Positions 19,199-28,779 of a DNA stretch of 64,000 nucleotides are shown here, piece after piece. This DNA comes from an uncultured Saprospiraceae bacterium. Lineage in GTDB: Bacteria > Bacteroidota > Bacteroidia > Chitinophagales > Saprospiraceae. Position numbers and translations under genes: made by a program. The first letter of the stretch is position 1. Each line of letters begins with the position of its first letter. The stretch covers positions 62,001 through 126,000 of the forward strand of contig CALIAU010000001.1 in NCBI GenBank assembly GCA_938045585.1. Reading direction: 5' to 3'. A model generated the notes under the pieces. It did no database searches. It saw only the letters and a list, made by a program, of their open reading frames with translations, and was not told the DNA's origin.

Positions 19199-20343
19199 AA
19201 CTTAGTATACAATCCAAATTACCAGACGATGTAACGAGCATATTCGCGGTAATGGCCAAAATCTGTAATGATGCACATGCAATAAATCTTGGGCAGGGAT
19301 TTCCTAACTTTGATTGTGCTGATGGACTCAAAGATAAAATAGAAGAATATTTACGCGCTGGGAAAAATCAGTATTGTGCCATGCCAGGCTTATTTGCATT
19401 GCGAGAAGTCTTAGCCAATAAAGTAAATGCAGCATACGACTCCTCTGTAAATCCAGAAGCTGAAATTACAATTTCGGCTGGAGCAACACAGGCGATTTCA
19501 AATATTATTACAGCCTTTGTCAAACCAAAGGATGAGGTGATTATATTAGAGCCTGCCTATGATTCTTATAAACCAAGTATCGAATTATGTGGTGGAGTAG
19601 TTGTACCCTATATATTGAAAGCGCCTGAATTTTTAGTAGACTGGGATGCTTTTGAGGAATGTATTTCTGACAAAACAAGGCTCATAATTATAAATACTCC
19701 GCACAATCCAATAGGCAAAACACTTAAGCAGCATGATATGGAAGCGCTGCAAGAGTTAGTGCAGGGTAAAAATATAATTGTTTTAAGCGACGAGGTGTAT
19801 GAACATCTCATCTATGATAAGCAAGTACATCAAAGTATCTTACGATTTCCCAAATTATACGAACAAGCAATAGCTGTATATTCTTTTGGAAAAACTTTTC
19901 ATAGTACAGGATGGAAATTGGGTTATTCTATAGCACCAGATTATATTACGAAAGAGATTCGTAAAGTCCATCAATGGAATGTCTTTAGTGTGAATTCCTT
20001 CTTGCAATACGCTTTAGCAGATTATATGTCTGACCCAGAACCCTATCTTGGTCTAGGAAAATTTTATCAAGAAAAGCGAGACTTCTTTAATGAGGCAATG
20101 AAAGACTCAAAACTCCGGCCTCTAGCCTGTGAAGGTACCTACTTTCAATTGTTTGACTATTCTGAGTTATCGGATGAAGATGATCTAGAGATGGCTACAC
20201 GTCTTACACGCGAATATGGAGTTGCCAGCATTCCAGTTTCTCCATTTTATTCGGATAGATCTCAAGGAAAGGTATTGCGTTTTTGTTTCGCTAAAACTGA
20301 AGATCTACTTAGCCAAGCCGCAGAAAAACTGAGTGGCATATAA
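19195..20343 (+). CDS. PLP-dependent class I/II aminotransferase (methionine aminotransferase YbdL-like)
   Basis: INLGQGFPNFDCADGLKDKIEEYL; SFGKTFHSTGWKLGYSIAP (PLP lysine). Confidence 0.92.
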   Translation: MKLSIQSKLPDDVTSIFAVMAKICNDAHAINLGQGFPNFDCADGLKDKIEEYLRAGKNQYCAMPGLFALREVLANKVNAAYDSSVNPEAEITISAGATQAISNIITAFVKPKDEVIILEPAYDSYKPSIELCGGVVVPYILKAPEFLVDWDAFEECISDKTRLIIINTPHNPIGKTLKQHDMEALQELVQGKNIIVLSDEVYEHLIYDKQVHQSILRFPKLYEQAIAVYSFGKTFHSTGWKLGYSIAPDYITKEIRKVHQWNVFSVNSFLQYALADYMSDPEPYLGLGKFYQEKRDFFNEAMKDSKLRPLACEGTYFQLFDYSELSDEDDLEMATRLTREYGVASIPVSPFYSDRSQGKVLRFCFAKTEDLLSQAAEKLSGI

Positions 20344-20362
20344 TCAAATCTGTATTGCTTTG

Positions 20363-20370
20363 TATCTTTA
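20363..20370 (+). promoter_or_regulatory. -7 element TATCTTTA, 4 nt upstream of ATG (putative leaderless promoter)
   Basis: TATCTTTA-GAAC-ATG. Confidence 0.6.
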
Positions 20371-20374
20371 GAAC

Positions 20375-21760
20375 ATGAAGAATGTCATTGAAGAAATTGC
20401 ACAAGCTATAGGTCCAGATAAGTTCTTGAGTGCTGATCAAATATCTGAACGATTTGACCATGTATGGAATACTGAGAAGCCTCTCCTAGCTAAAGCTGTC
20501 ATACTAGCCACAAAGACAGAAGATGTATCTCAGGTGCTTAAAATTTGTAATGCTGCTGATCAACCAGTAGTCATGCATGGAGGACTAACAAATTTAGTGG
20601 GCTCCACTCGATGTAAGGCTGAGGATATAATTCTTAGTTTGGAGAAGATGAATAGCATTTTGGAAGTTGACGAACAAAGTAGAACGATGACGGTGGAGGC
20701 TGGTTGTATTTTAGAAACTATCCAACAAGCAGCAGCCAGACGCAATCTACTTTTTCCATTAAATTTTGGAGCAAAGGGTTCGGCACAAATTGGAGGCTGT
20801 GTAGCAACAAATGCAGGCGGACTGCGTGTGCTCCGGTATGGGATGACACGTAACTTGATCCTAGGGATGGAAGCGGTGCTTGCAGATGGAACAATCCTGA
20901 GTTCTCTAAAGAAGATTATTAAAAATAATTCAGGTTATGATTTAAAACACTTATTGATTGGCTCTGAAGGGACCCTAGGAATAGTAACAAAATTAGTCTT
21001 GAAATTAGAAGAGGCACCGCAGAGTAGAAACAGCGCCTTTGTTGGCTTCGATGATTTCAATAAGCTGATTGCGTTTTTAAAATTTGCTGACAATCGATTA
21101 GGAGGAACACTCAGTGCGTTTGAATTGCTTTGGCATGAAACTTACAAAGCACTAACAACTGAGCCATCCCAAATGAAACCACCACTACCATATGATTTTA
21201 AGTACTATGTACTATTTGAATCCTTAGGCGGAAATGTGATAAAGGACAATGCACTCTTTATGGAAGTTCTTGTGTCTGCAATGGAAAAAGAATTAATCCT
21301 AGATGCAGCACCTGCACATACACAAGCTGACCAGGCTTGGTTTTGGAATATTAGAGAAGATGTAGGAGTTATAAATGCAGTCTGTATTTTTGATCAGCAT
21401 TTTGATGTCAGTCTGCCTATATCTAAAATAGATGCTTATGTAGACAAGATCTTAAAAGAAATAGTTGAAATAGAAGGAGTAGACGCATGCTATGCCTTTG
21501 GTCATGTGGCTGATGGAAATATTCACTTTATAGTAGATAAAATGGATGATAGTGATGCATTGCGTAAGGCAATTAATGCAGTAGTGTATCCTCCCTTAGA
21601 AGGCTTTAATGGTTCGGTTTCTGCTGAGCATGGAATAGGATTAGATAAAAAACCCTATTTGAGTATTTGTCGAACGCAAGAAGAAATTGCTACTATGCGA
21701 TTGATAAAGAATTCTTTGGATCCAAAGGGGATATTAAATCCGGGAAAGATTATAGATTAG
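20375..21760 (+). CDS. FAD-linked oxidase (D-lactate/D-2-hydroxyglutarate dehydrogenase-like)
   Basis: FAD_binding_4: VVMHGGLTNLVGST...GAKGSAQIGGCVATNAGG; FAD-oxidase C-terminal HVADGNIHF...SAEHGIGLDKKPYL. Confidence 0.92.
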   Translation: MKNVIEEIAQAIGPDKFLSADQISERFDHVWNTEKPLLAKAVILATKTEDVSQVLKICNAADQPVVMHGGLTNLVGSTRCKAEDIILSLEKMNSILEVDEQSRTMTVEAGCILETIQQAAARRNLLFPLNFGAKGSAQIGGCVATNAGGLRVLRYGMTRNLILGMEAVLADGTILSSLKKIIKNNSGYDLKHLLIGSEGTLGIVTKLVLKLEEAPQSRNSAFVGFDDFNKLIAFLKFADNRLGGTLSAFELLWHETYKALTTEPSQMKPPLPYDFKYYVLFESLGGNVIKDNALFMEVLVSAMEKELILDAAPAHTQADQAWFWNIREDVGVINAVCIFDQHFDVSLPISKIDAYVDKILKEIVEIEGVDACYAFGHVADGNIHFIVDKMDDSDALRKAINAVVYPPLEGFNGSVSAEHGIGLDKKPYLSICRTQEEIATMRLIKNSLDPKGILNPGKIID

Positions 21761-21767
21761 AAAACGA

Positions 21768-23501
21768 TTATTTTTCATCATTCGTTTGTAGTGCTATATT
21801 CCCACCAGACAATTCCTTTTTGCCTTCAATAAAGCATACACATTCATAGATATTAATATGATGTTTGTCGTGCTCCGTCATAAGACCAGACACCTTTAGC
21901 ATATCTCTTACGGGACCATGCGCACCGCACATGTATAAATCTATACCTGATGCCTTTAAGCTATTGTCTAAATCTCTTAGAGCATGTATTCCACTGCTAT
22001 CTATGCTACTCATATTGGAAGCATCTAATAAGACCTTGTTGACTTTTTCATTTTCAGCATGTGTGGCCATTTTAAAAATACGTTGCTTGAACTCAGCAGC
22101 GTTTCCAAAATATAGCTGTTCATCAAAACGTATAATTAAAGCGTCTTCGATTTCTTCTGTTTCTTCAAAACGATCTAGATTTCTAAAATAGTTCGTCCCA
22201 GGTATTTTTCCAAGGACTGCAATGTGTGGTTTCGATGTGTTTAATAACATAGCAAAAACAGATAAGGCAACACCTATAAATACACCATGATCAATGCCAA
22301 AGGCAAAGCAGCTTAAAAAAGTAACCGCCATTACTCCAAAATCTTTTCGATGTGTTTTCCATAAATTTTTAGCTTCTTTATAATCAAACAAACTAATAAC
22401 GGACAATATGATTATTGCAGCTAAGACTGCCTTAGGAAGATAATAGAATAGTGGAGTAAAAAATAATAATACAAGGGCAACGATAAGGGCAGCAAACACA
22501 GAAGAGAAACTTGTTTTTGCTCCAGAGTCTGAATTTAATGCGGATCTAGAAAAGCTGGCAGAACTTGGAATTGCTTGAAAAAAAGCACCCAAAATTTTTC
22601 CAGTACCCAATGCTAATAATTCTTGATTTGGACGAATTGTATACTCTTTGTGTTTTGACTCCAAGGCTTTGGCAATACTAATACTTTCTACAATGCCGAC
22701 TATAGTGACTGTGATCAGGGTTGGAATTAAAATCCGAATAGTTTCCAAACTGAGGTCAGGTAGAATGATAGCAGGTAATCCCCCTGGAACTCTATTTACG
22801 ATATCTACACCCTGGTTTTGTAGCTGCATGTAGTAGGTGAAAATACTAGCAATAATAACAGCTAGTAAAGAACCTGGTATTGCCTTGTTTATTTTTTTAA
22901 GGATAAATATGAATACCATGGCAGAAAGCGCAATTATAACAGTTGCAGAATTTCTTTCCCCAAAATTGTTAACTAAATAACTAATACTTTCAAGCATATT
23001 TAAATTTCCAGGAAGAGGAATACCAAAAACATCCTTTAATTGAGTAATGCTTATAATTATAGCTGCGGCAGAGGTAAAACCTGATATCACAGGATGGGAA
23101 AGAAAATTTGCTAGAAAACCCATTCGTAATAAAGCAAGTACAAGCTGGATTATACCAATTAATAAGCCACAGGTTATGACAAGTGAAATATACTGCTCGG
23201 TACCAGGTTCAGCTAGCTTACTTATTCCTGCTAAGACAAGTAAGGCAGACACGGCAACTGGTCCGACTGATAGCTGGGGAGTAGAGCCTAAAAATGCATA
23301 TACGAGTAAGGGAATGAGAGCAGTGTACAAGCCATAAATTGGAGGGACTCCTGCAAGTAAAGCATATGCCATTGCCTGCGGTACTAGTAAGACAGCTACA
23401 TTTATACTTGCAATAAGATCGCATCGAAATTTACTTTTGTTGTAAGAATTGAAATTTCGAATAATAGGTATGATATGTTCCTTGGGATACGTTCTTGCCA
23501 A
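21768..23501 (-). CDS. SulP-family inorganic anion transporter with STAS domain
   Basis: AVLLVPQAMAYALLAGVPPIYGLYTALIPLLVYAFLGSTPQLSVGP; C-terminal STAS VLLDASNMSSIDSSGIHAL. TTG start 3 nt after the upstream stop. Confidence 0.94.
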   Translation of the reverse strand: MARTYPKEHIIPIIRNFNSYNKSKFRCDLIASINVAVLLVPQAMAYALLAGVPPIYGLYTALIPLLVYAFLGSTPQLSVGPVAVSALLVLAGISKLAEPGTEQYISLVITCGLLIGIIQLVLALLRMGFLANFLSHPVISGFTSAAAIIISITQLKDVFGIPLPGNLNMLESISYLVNNFGERNSATVIIALSAMVFIFILKKINKAIPGSLLAVIIASIFTYYMQLQNQGVDIVNRVPGGLPAIILPDLSLETIRILIPTLITVTIVGIVESISIAKALESKHKEYTIRPNQELLALGTGKILGAFFQAIPSSASFSRSALNSDSGAKTSFSSVFAALIVALVLLFFTPLFYYLPKAVLAAIIILSVISLFDYKEAKNLWKTHRKDFGVMAVTFLSCFAFGIDHGVFIGVALSVFAMLLNTSKPHIAVLGKIPGTNYFRNLDRFEETEEIEDALIIRFDEQLYFGNAAEFKQRIFKMATHAENEKVNKVLLDASNMSSIDSSGIHALRDLDNSLKASGIDLYMCGAHGPVRDMLKVSGLMTEHDKHHINIYECVCFIEGKKELSGGNIALQTNDEK

Positions 23502-23504
23502 GTG

Positions 23505-24029
23505 CTAATACTTTTCTTTTAGTGTTTTTAAATGATGCAGGTTGTGATAACTCGTCCACATGAGAAGTTCTCTGATAGTCATTTTGCCCATTAACGGGTG
23601 GGGTAGGAGATATGTATCTAGTTTGCTTTCAGAACATTTGCTAGCTAGCTTTGACACTAGTGTACCTGCTTTATTGAATTTTTTTAAGCAGCTATTTTTT
23701 TGTTCTATTGTGAAATCGTGAATCGTCATAGGAGATGTTACTCCGTGAGGAATGTTTTCAAGCTTCTCTTTATATCGTGTACATACTTCCTCATAATTCC
23801 GTAAACTTCTATTTGGTTTACCAAATTTCCATCTAAGTATGGGTCTAGGAATGCGTAATCCTTTAGCTACCATTTCTGCCGTTTGTGTTAAATGGTCTAG
23901 GTGACCTGATGTTTTCCACTTATCCTTGGGTCCTTCGACAAAATGTGCATTTTCTTGTTGCTCTATCCATGCACTTACCTGCTCGAAACTATCATCAAGT
24001 CTATGAACTATCTGTGTTAAAGATTCCAT
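23505..24029 (-). CDS. DinB-family protein
   Basis: Helical bundle with WKTSGHLDHLTQTAE and MTIRELLMWTSYHNLHHL. Confidence 0.8.
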   Translation of the reverse strand: MESLTQIVHRLDDSFEQVSAWIEQQENAHFVEGPKDKWKTSGHLDHLTQTAEMVAKGLRIPRPILRWKFGKPNRSLRNYEEVCTRYKEKLENIPHGVTSPMTIHDFTIEQKNSCLKKFNKAGTLVSKLASKCSESKLDTYLLPHPLMGKMTIRELLMWTSYHNLHHLKTLKEKY

Positions 24030-24033
24030 ATTG

Positions 24034-24041
24034 TAAAGATA
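24034..24041 (-). promoter_or_regulatory. -7 element TATCTTTA, 4 nt upstream of ATG (putative leaderless promoter)
   Basis: Minus strand: TATCTTTA-CAAT-ATG (start codon 24029-24027). Confidence 0.6.
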
Positions 24042-24053
24042 GAGAATTGTCCA

Positions 24054-24746
24054 TTAGTGAAGGGCTTTCTGGGGGTAGGACTGTAAGATTTGTATCATCT
24101 TTTCAAATTCTTTGTGGTAAGCAGCCTTCAAAAGGAGTGGAGTTTCAAAATGAAGTGTTAGCTCATTCGCATGCAGAAACATGGTCATGCTATTAAAATG
24201 TTCTTTAAACAATTTATTTTGTTTGTTGCAACCATGGGGTCTGTCACCAATTATGGGATGAAAGATGTGTGCCATGTGCATACGTAATTGATGGTATCTG
24301 CCTGTTTCTGGTTTGAGTTCTACAAGAGAATATCGAGATGAATTATGCTTTCCAAAAGCGATTGGAACTTCAAAATGTTCTAGAGTCCTGTAGTAAGAAA
24401 TGGCATCCTTTGTTTTACCGGTTTCATTTTTAATAGGATAGTCAATTGTGCCTATGTCCTTAGTAAACCCCCTTACAATAGCGTGATATGTCTTACTGAC
24501 CCTACGTTGTTCAAATAAACTACTTGCCTTGGATTGACTTTCTTTATCCAAGGCAAAAACAACAACTCCTGAAGTTTTTCTATCTAGTCTATGTATAGTA
24601 TAGAGAAACTTATTAGTTTGTAATTTGAGTTCGCGAAGCAAGGAGGTTTCTGCATCTCTTGCAATCTGACTTCTATGCATTAGTAAACCACAGGGTTTAT
24701 TAACTGCAATAAAGTGTTGGTCTTCATATATTATCTCTAATGGCAT
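24054..24746 (-). CDS. RluA-family pseudouridine synthase (TruC-like)
   Basis: IHRLDRKTSGVVVFAL; PETGRYHQLRMHMAHIFHPIIGD. Confidence 0.92.
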   Translation of the reverse strand: MPLEIIYEDQHFIAVNKPCGLLMHRSQIARDAETSLLRELKLQTNKFLYTIHRLDRKTSGVVVFALDKESQSKASSLFEQRRVSKTYHAIVRGFTKDIGTIDYPIKNETGKTKDAISYYRTLEHFEVPIAFGKHNSSRYSLVELKPETGRYHQLRMHMAHIFHPIIGDRPHGCNKQNKLFKEHFNSMTMFLHANELTLHFETPLLLKAAYHKEFEKMIQILQSYPQKALH

Positions 24747-24862
24747 AGCTAATTTTCAGGGTTTGCCGTTAATAAATTAGTGTTTACCCTGAATTTTCTT
24801 ATTGTCTTTTGCTTTAAATTTGATTGTATAGTAAGAACAATTCCGTTATTAAATCCTAAACT

Positions 24863-25495
24863 ATGAAATATTTAACTACACTCTTATTTCTTGCTTTTTT
24901 ATTACCTAATACAGCTCAGTTGAGTCCAAAACAAGACCATAATCCCTTACAACAACAGTCATTAAAGGGGTCAGAAATTCTTCCTGTAACTATTTTGGAA
25001 TTTAGAGGAAAAATAGTGCTGGGGCAGTACATCTTATTAAATTGGGCGGTTCGTGATGAAGACAATGTAGATTACTACGAAGTTCAAAAAATTGTTCAGG
25101 GATTTTGGACTCCTATAGATAGAGTAGAGGCGAATGGAGGAGATGAATATAATTATCAGGATCCTAATATTGATGCATTTAATATATATCGTTTAAAGGT
25201 GGTAGACCTGGATGAAAGTTTTGCGTTTTCAGATCAGGTAAGAATTAAATCGAGACGCTTAGCTTCACCATTTTCGGTATTTCCAAATCCTTTTACAGAG
25301 TCGTTTAAAATCATAAATGAAAATCAAGATTATAGTTATAAATTATATGACACTATGGGAAATTTGAAAGCAGAGGGTGAAAGTAATGCAGAAATTGAAG
25401 ATGCTTCATTCCGATTGTCAAAGGGCGCATATATTTTACAAGTGATAGATAAAACTACACAATTAAAAGAAACGATTAAGATTAGAAAAAATTGA
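24863..25495 (+). CDS. Secreted protein with T9SS type A C-terminal sorting domain
   Basis: Signal peptide; C-terminus FSVFPNPFTESFKIINENQDYSYKLYDTMGNLKAEG...LSKGAYILQV. Confidence 0.85.
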   Translation: MKYLTTLLFLAFLLPNTAQLSPKQDHNPLQQQSLKGSEILPVTILEFRGKIVLGQYILLNWAVRDEDNVDYYEVQKIVQGFWTPIDRVEANGGDEYNYQDPNIDAFNIYRLKVVDLDESFAFSDQVRIKSRRLASPFSVFPNPFTESFKIINENQDYSYKLYDTMGNLKAEGESNAEIEDASFRLSKGAYILQVIDKTTQLKETIKIRKN

Positions 25496-25532
25496 TAGGA
25501 ATATCATAAGTTAATTACACACCCTTAATATG

Positions 25533-25570
25533 CAGGAGCTTCAATGTAAAATGGAGCTCCTGTTCTTTTA
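25533..25570 (+). terminator. Intrinsic terminator
   Basis: CAGGAGCTTC...GGAGCTCCTG followed by TTCTTTTA. Confidence 0.7.
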
Positions 25571-25634
25571 TAATGAGTCCCCCTTTTTTTAAGATTCTAC
25601 TTGATAGAATTACTTGGAGATAAGTGCATATTCT

Positions 25635-25642
25635 TATCTTTA
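25635..25642 (+). promoter_or_regulatory. -7 element TATCTTTA, 3 nt upstream of ATG, with TTG 21 nt upstream (putative leaderless promoter)
   Basis: TTG(25611-25613)-21 nt-TATCTTTA-GCT-ATG. Confidence 0.65.
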
Positions 25643-25645
25643 GCT

Positions 25646-26644
25646 ATGCTTTTTAAACAGTTGGGAAATTCCGATCTAAATGTAAGTGCTGTCTGCTTAG
25701 GTATGATGAGTTATGGTAGCAAGCAATGGAGGTCATGGGTGCTCAGTCAGCAAGATGATTGTGATCTTCATGTGAAGAGAGCTTTGGAACAAGGGATTAA
25801 TTTTTTTGATACATCTAATACCTATTCTTCTGGAGTCAGCGAACGTATGACTGGTAAAGCACTTGCAAAATATGCACAGAGGCAAGATTACATAATTGCA
25901 ACTAAAGTGGGTTTACCAGTTCCTGATTTTCCTGATCGAGTTGGTTTATCTAAAGAACAAATAATTTTAAACTTAGAACAATCACTAAAGAATTTGGGTA
26001 CAGATTATATTGATCTATATCAGGTTCATAGATGGGATTATCAAACCCCTATTGATGAAACATTAGAAGCTCTACATAGTCTAGTTCAATCTGGTAAGAT
26101 TAGATACATTGGTGCCTCAAGTATGTATGCTTGGCAGTTTTGTAAAGCACAATATGTAGCAGACATAAAGAAATGGACGCGGTTTGTATCTATGCAAAAC
26201 CATTATAATATTATTTATAGAGAAGAGGAACGTGAGATGAATCCGTTTTGTAAAGAGGAAGGCATCTCATTGATTCCCTGGAGTCCAATTGCCAGAGGAA
26301 TTGTATGTGGAACGCGTACAAGAAATGGAGGGACAACACCTAGAAGTAAACATGACCCCTACGGAGATAAACTGTATAATAGAGAATGTGATTTTAAAGT
26401 AGCAGATGCAGTAATGGACTTAGGCAGACAGAAAGGAGTCAGTGGTGCCGAGATTGCCCTTGCATGGTTACACAGAAATCCTATAGTGGCCTCACCTATT
26501 TTTGGTGCCACAAAACTAGAGCATATTGATGAGGCAGTACATTCAGTGTTTTTGCCCCTTAGCGAAGAAGATGTTATGAGTATAGAAAAACCATATGAGG
26601 TCAACATTGTAAAACCATGGAATTTAGATATTAATCAGTTCTAA
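25646..26644 (+). CDS. Aldo/keto reductase
   Basis: LFKQLGNSDLNVSAVCLGMMSYG; INFFDTSNTYSSGVSERMTGKAL; YIIATKVGLP; GTDYIDLYQVHRWD. Start at 25646 preferred over 25601. Confidence 0.93.
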   Translation: MLFKQLGNSDLNVSAVCLGMMSYGSKQWRSWVLSQQDDCDLHVKRALEQGINFFDTSNTYSSGVSERMTGKALAKYAQRQDYIIATKVGLPVPDFPDRVGLSKEQIILNLEQSLKNLGTDYIDLYQVHRWDYQTPIDETLEALHSLVQSGKIRYIGASSMYAWQFCKAQYVADIKKWTRFVSMQNHYNIIYREEEREMNPFCKEEGISLIPWSPIARGIVCGTRTRNGGTTPRSKHDPYGDKLYNRECDFKVADAVMDLGRQKGVSGAEIALAWLHRNPIVASPIFGATKLEHIDEAVHSVFLPLSEEDVMSIEKPYEVNIVKPWNLDINQF

Positions 26645-26656
26645 TAAACCAATGCT

Positions 26657-27055
26657 TTGGAGAATAGAAGAGAGAACATATTAGCAATTCGTCCAGATTT
26701 AGGTTTGAAAGAAGCAGAGTACCATTCTGTTTTGGAAGAATTCCAGAATAAAACATTGCGACCTATTCTAAAATTGCAACATACCATTTGCAAACGTTTA
26801 CTTCTTGCTGAGAAAAATTTCGATAGAAAAATATTCAAGCAGAATAATCAGGACATAGGAAAAGCGCTTATGCAATATCTAAAATCAAATTCAAGATTTA
26901 GAAATCAAATTATTGCAATGATAGTTGGAATGATGACAGTAGAAGAGTTTGAATTGTATCTTGAAAATCGATCAGAATGTAATAGACGTATTATTTCCAT
27001 GCAAATTAAGCGCTATATGGATACCTTTGTATCAGGTGGACTAGCAGACTATTAA
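26657..27055 (+). CDS. Conserved hypothetical protein (132 aa)
   Basis: Helical protein, probable TTG start, 12 nt after the AKR stop; resembles a Flavobacteriia conserved family. Confidence 0.65.
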   Translation: MENRRENILAIRPDLGLKEAEYHSVLEEFQNKTLRPILKLQHTICKRLLLAEKNFDRKIFKQNNQDIGKALMQYLKSNSRFRNQIIAMIVGMMTVEEFELYLENRSECNRRIISMQIKRYMDTFVSGGLADY

Positions 27056-27066
27056 CTTTCCAATAA

Positions 27067-27321
27067 TTACTTGCGTTCTCTAGATTTCATCTCTTCTTGT
27101 ACTTTTCTTAGTTCAGAATATACAGTTACTGCTCCTCCTATAGAACAAATTATAATAGTAAGAGTGGCCCAGTCTAATCCTTCACCCTGGGAATAGTCAC
27201 GCCATAAAAAGAAAATTAAGGCAAGTATGATAGGAATGAAAATGCCAAATAAAGTTTTATGCCCCTTTAATTGTTTTTGTAAATCTTCCAGAGAGATTTC
27301 TTTCAGATTCAGTCTATTCAT
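27067..27321 (-). CDS. Small two-TM membrane protein
   Basis: MNRLNLKEISLEDLQKQLKGHKTLFGIFIPIILALIFFLWRDY...; start at 27321 avoids overlap with the upstream gene. Confidence 0.65.
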   Translation of the reverse strand: MNRLNLKEISLEDLQKQLKGHKTLFGIFIPIILALIFFLWRDYSQGEGLDWATLTIIICSIGGAVTVYSELRKVQEEMKSRERK

Positions 27322-27349
27322 AATGTATTCATATTTGCAACATCTGAGA

Positions 27350-27838
27350 TTAATCACAAATCTTTGCTGACCATGTCCCACTGACCATAGAACTACCATC
27401 TTCATTTAATAAGCTAAGCGTTCCACTTACGTTAGTATCCGTAATACTATCTACAGAATAACAACCAGATGTTGTGGTAGCAAATTCCATTGATGCAGCG
27501 TGAAATAAGGTGACAATTTTAAGACCTCCAAAGTCTTGCGTCTCTGTTGTGTTATCTACGAAGAAGGTAATTTGACTTCCAATTAATAGAGTGCCAGAAG
27601 TTTCGCATACGTCTGTGATATTAATATCATCATCACCAAACATTTGAATTTGATATTCATCCTCATCTTCATCGTACAGTGCGCGAGCAGCTTGTAAACC
27701 AAATGGGCGTTCTAAGACGGTACCTGAAAGCTCTGCTACGGAGCTTGAAGAACAATCTGAGTTATCTGCATTTTCGTCGCCACAAGAAGTAAAAAAGAAC
27801 AAAAGACATATGCTTAAAAATATCAAAGGATTTTTCAT
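27350..27838 (-). CDS. Lipoprotein of unknown function
   Basis: MKNPLIFLSICLLFFFTSCGDENADN lipobox. Confidence 0.7.
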   Translation of the reverse strand: MKNPLIFLSICLLFFFTSCGDENADNSDCSSSSVAELSGTVLERPFGLQAARALYDEDEDEYQIQMFGDDDINITDVCETSGTLLIGSQITFFVDNTTETQDFGGLKIVTLFHAASMEFATTTSGCYSVDSITDTNVSGTLSLLNEDGSSMVSGTWSAKICD

Positions 27839-27902
27839 ACACTAGTTTTTATGAATTAAATATATACTATTTCTGTGAATCAAAAATGCAAGTAGCTATA
27901 CA

Positions 27903-28721
27903 TTAGCTATGTATTGTAGCCCATTCTGTCCATGAACCATCATACACAGAATATGCGCCATCGCCATAGGCAAGTTGCATTGCTAAAAGTACTATGCAAG
28001 CCGTAATCCCAGAGCCACAACTAAATATCATCGGCTTTCTAACTAAACTGCTTTCTTCTAAAATACTTTTTAATTCTTCCTTGCTCTTCATAAGACCATT
28101 TGCGTGTAAAGTAGTATGAGGTATGTTTATAGAATTTGGAATACAGCCACTTGCTAATCCTTGTCTGGGTTCTGGAGCTGTTCCATTAAAACGACCAGAA
28201 GATCGTGCGTCTACTACTAAGTGCGTTTCTAGGTCGATATTGTTTTCGATAAAGTGTGCATCTTTCACGACTTGCGGGTTTAGCTTTGCGTTAAAGTCAC
28301 CGGCAGGATATACTTTTTCAGTCATGTTTTCTGTGGTGTAGCCCTGCCTAAGCCATTCCGGGAGACCACCATCTAAGACTGCGATGTTAGAAAATCCCAT
28401 AACATGAAACATCCACCAAACTCTTGGGCTAGAAAAAATACCTACACTATCATATACTACAAGTTTGTTCGAATTATTCAAGCCTAAGTTTCTACATTCT
28501 TTTTGAAAAATTTCTTGCGTCGGAAGCATATTGGGATAGGGGGAGGAAGCATCACTAAAGACCTCTTTAATATTGAAGTAACGGGCATTTGGAATGCTCA
28601 ATTTATCTGGATTGTTTTTTAAAGTCTTTGCGTCTATTTTTTGTGTAGCGTCAAGAATGACAAGATTGGGGTCTGTTAAGTTATTTTTGAGCCATTCTAC
28701 TGAAACAAGAGGAGTGTCCAT
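27903..28721 (-). CDS. Thiosulfate/3-mercaptopyruvate sulfurtransferase (tandem rhodanese)
   Basis: VVYDSVGIFSSPRVWWMFHVMGFSNIAVLDGGLPEW; catalytic FSCGSGITACI. Confidence 0.94.
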   Translation of the reverse strand: MDTPLVSVEWLKNNLTDPNLVILDATQKIDAKTLKNNPDKLSIPNARYFNIKEVFSDASSPYPNMLPTQEIFQKECRNLGLNNSNKLVVYDSVGIFSSPRVWWMFHVMGFSNIAVLDGGLPEWLRQGYTTENMTEKVYPAGDFNAKLNPQVVKDAHFIENNIDLETHLVVDARSSGRFNGTAPEPRQGLASGCIPNSINIPHTTLHANGLMKSKEELKSILEESSLVRKPMIFSCGSGITACIVLLAMQLAYGDGAYSVYDGSWTEWATIHS

Positions 28722-28779
28722 ACATAGTCTATTTGTTAAGACAAGTATACGAACTATAATTTTTAATTAAGGAGGAGAG

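Noticed and set aside
27321-27405. Overlap of 27067-27405 with 27350-27838 as a frameshift or fused gene
   Set aside because: An internal ATG at 27321 gives a sensible small membrane protein and removes the overlap.
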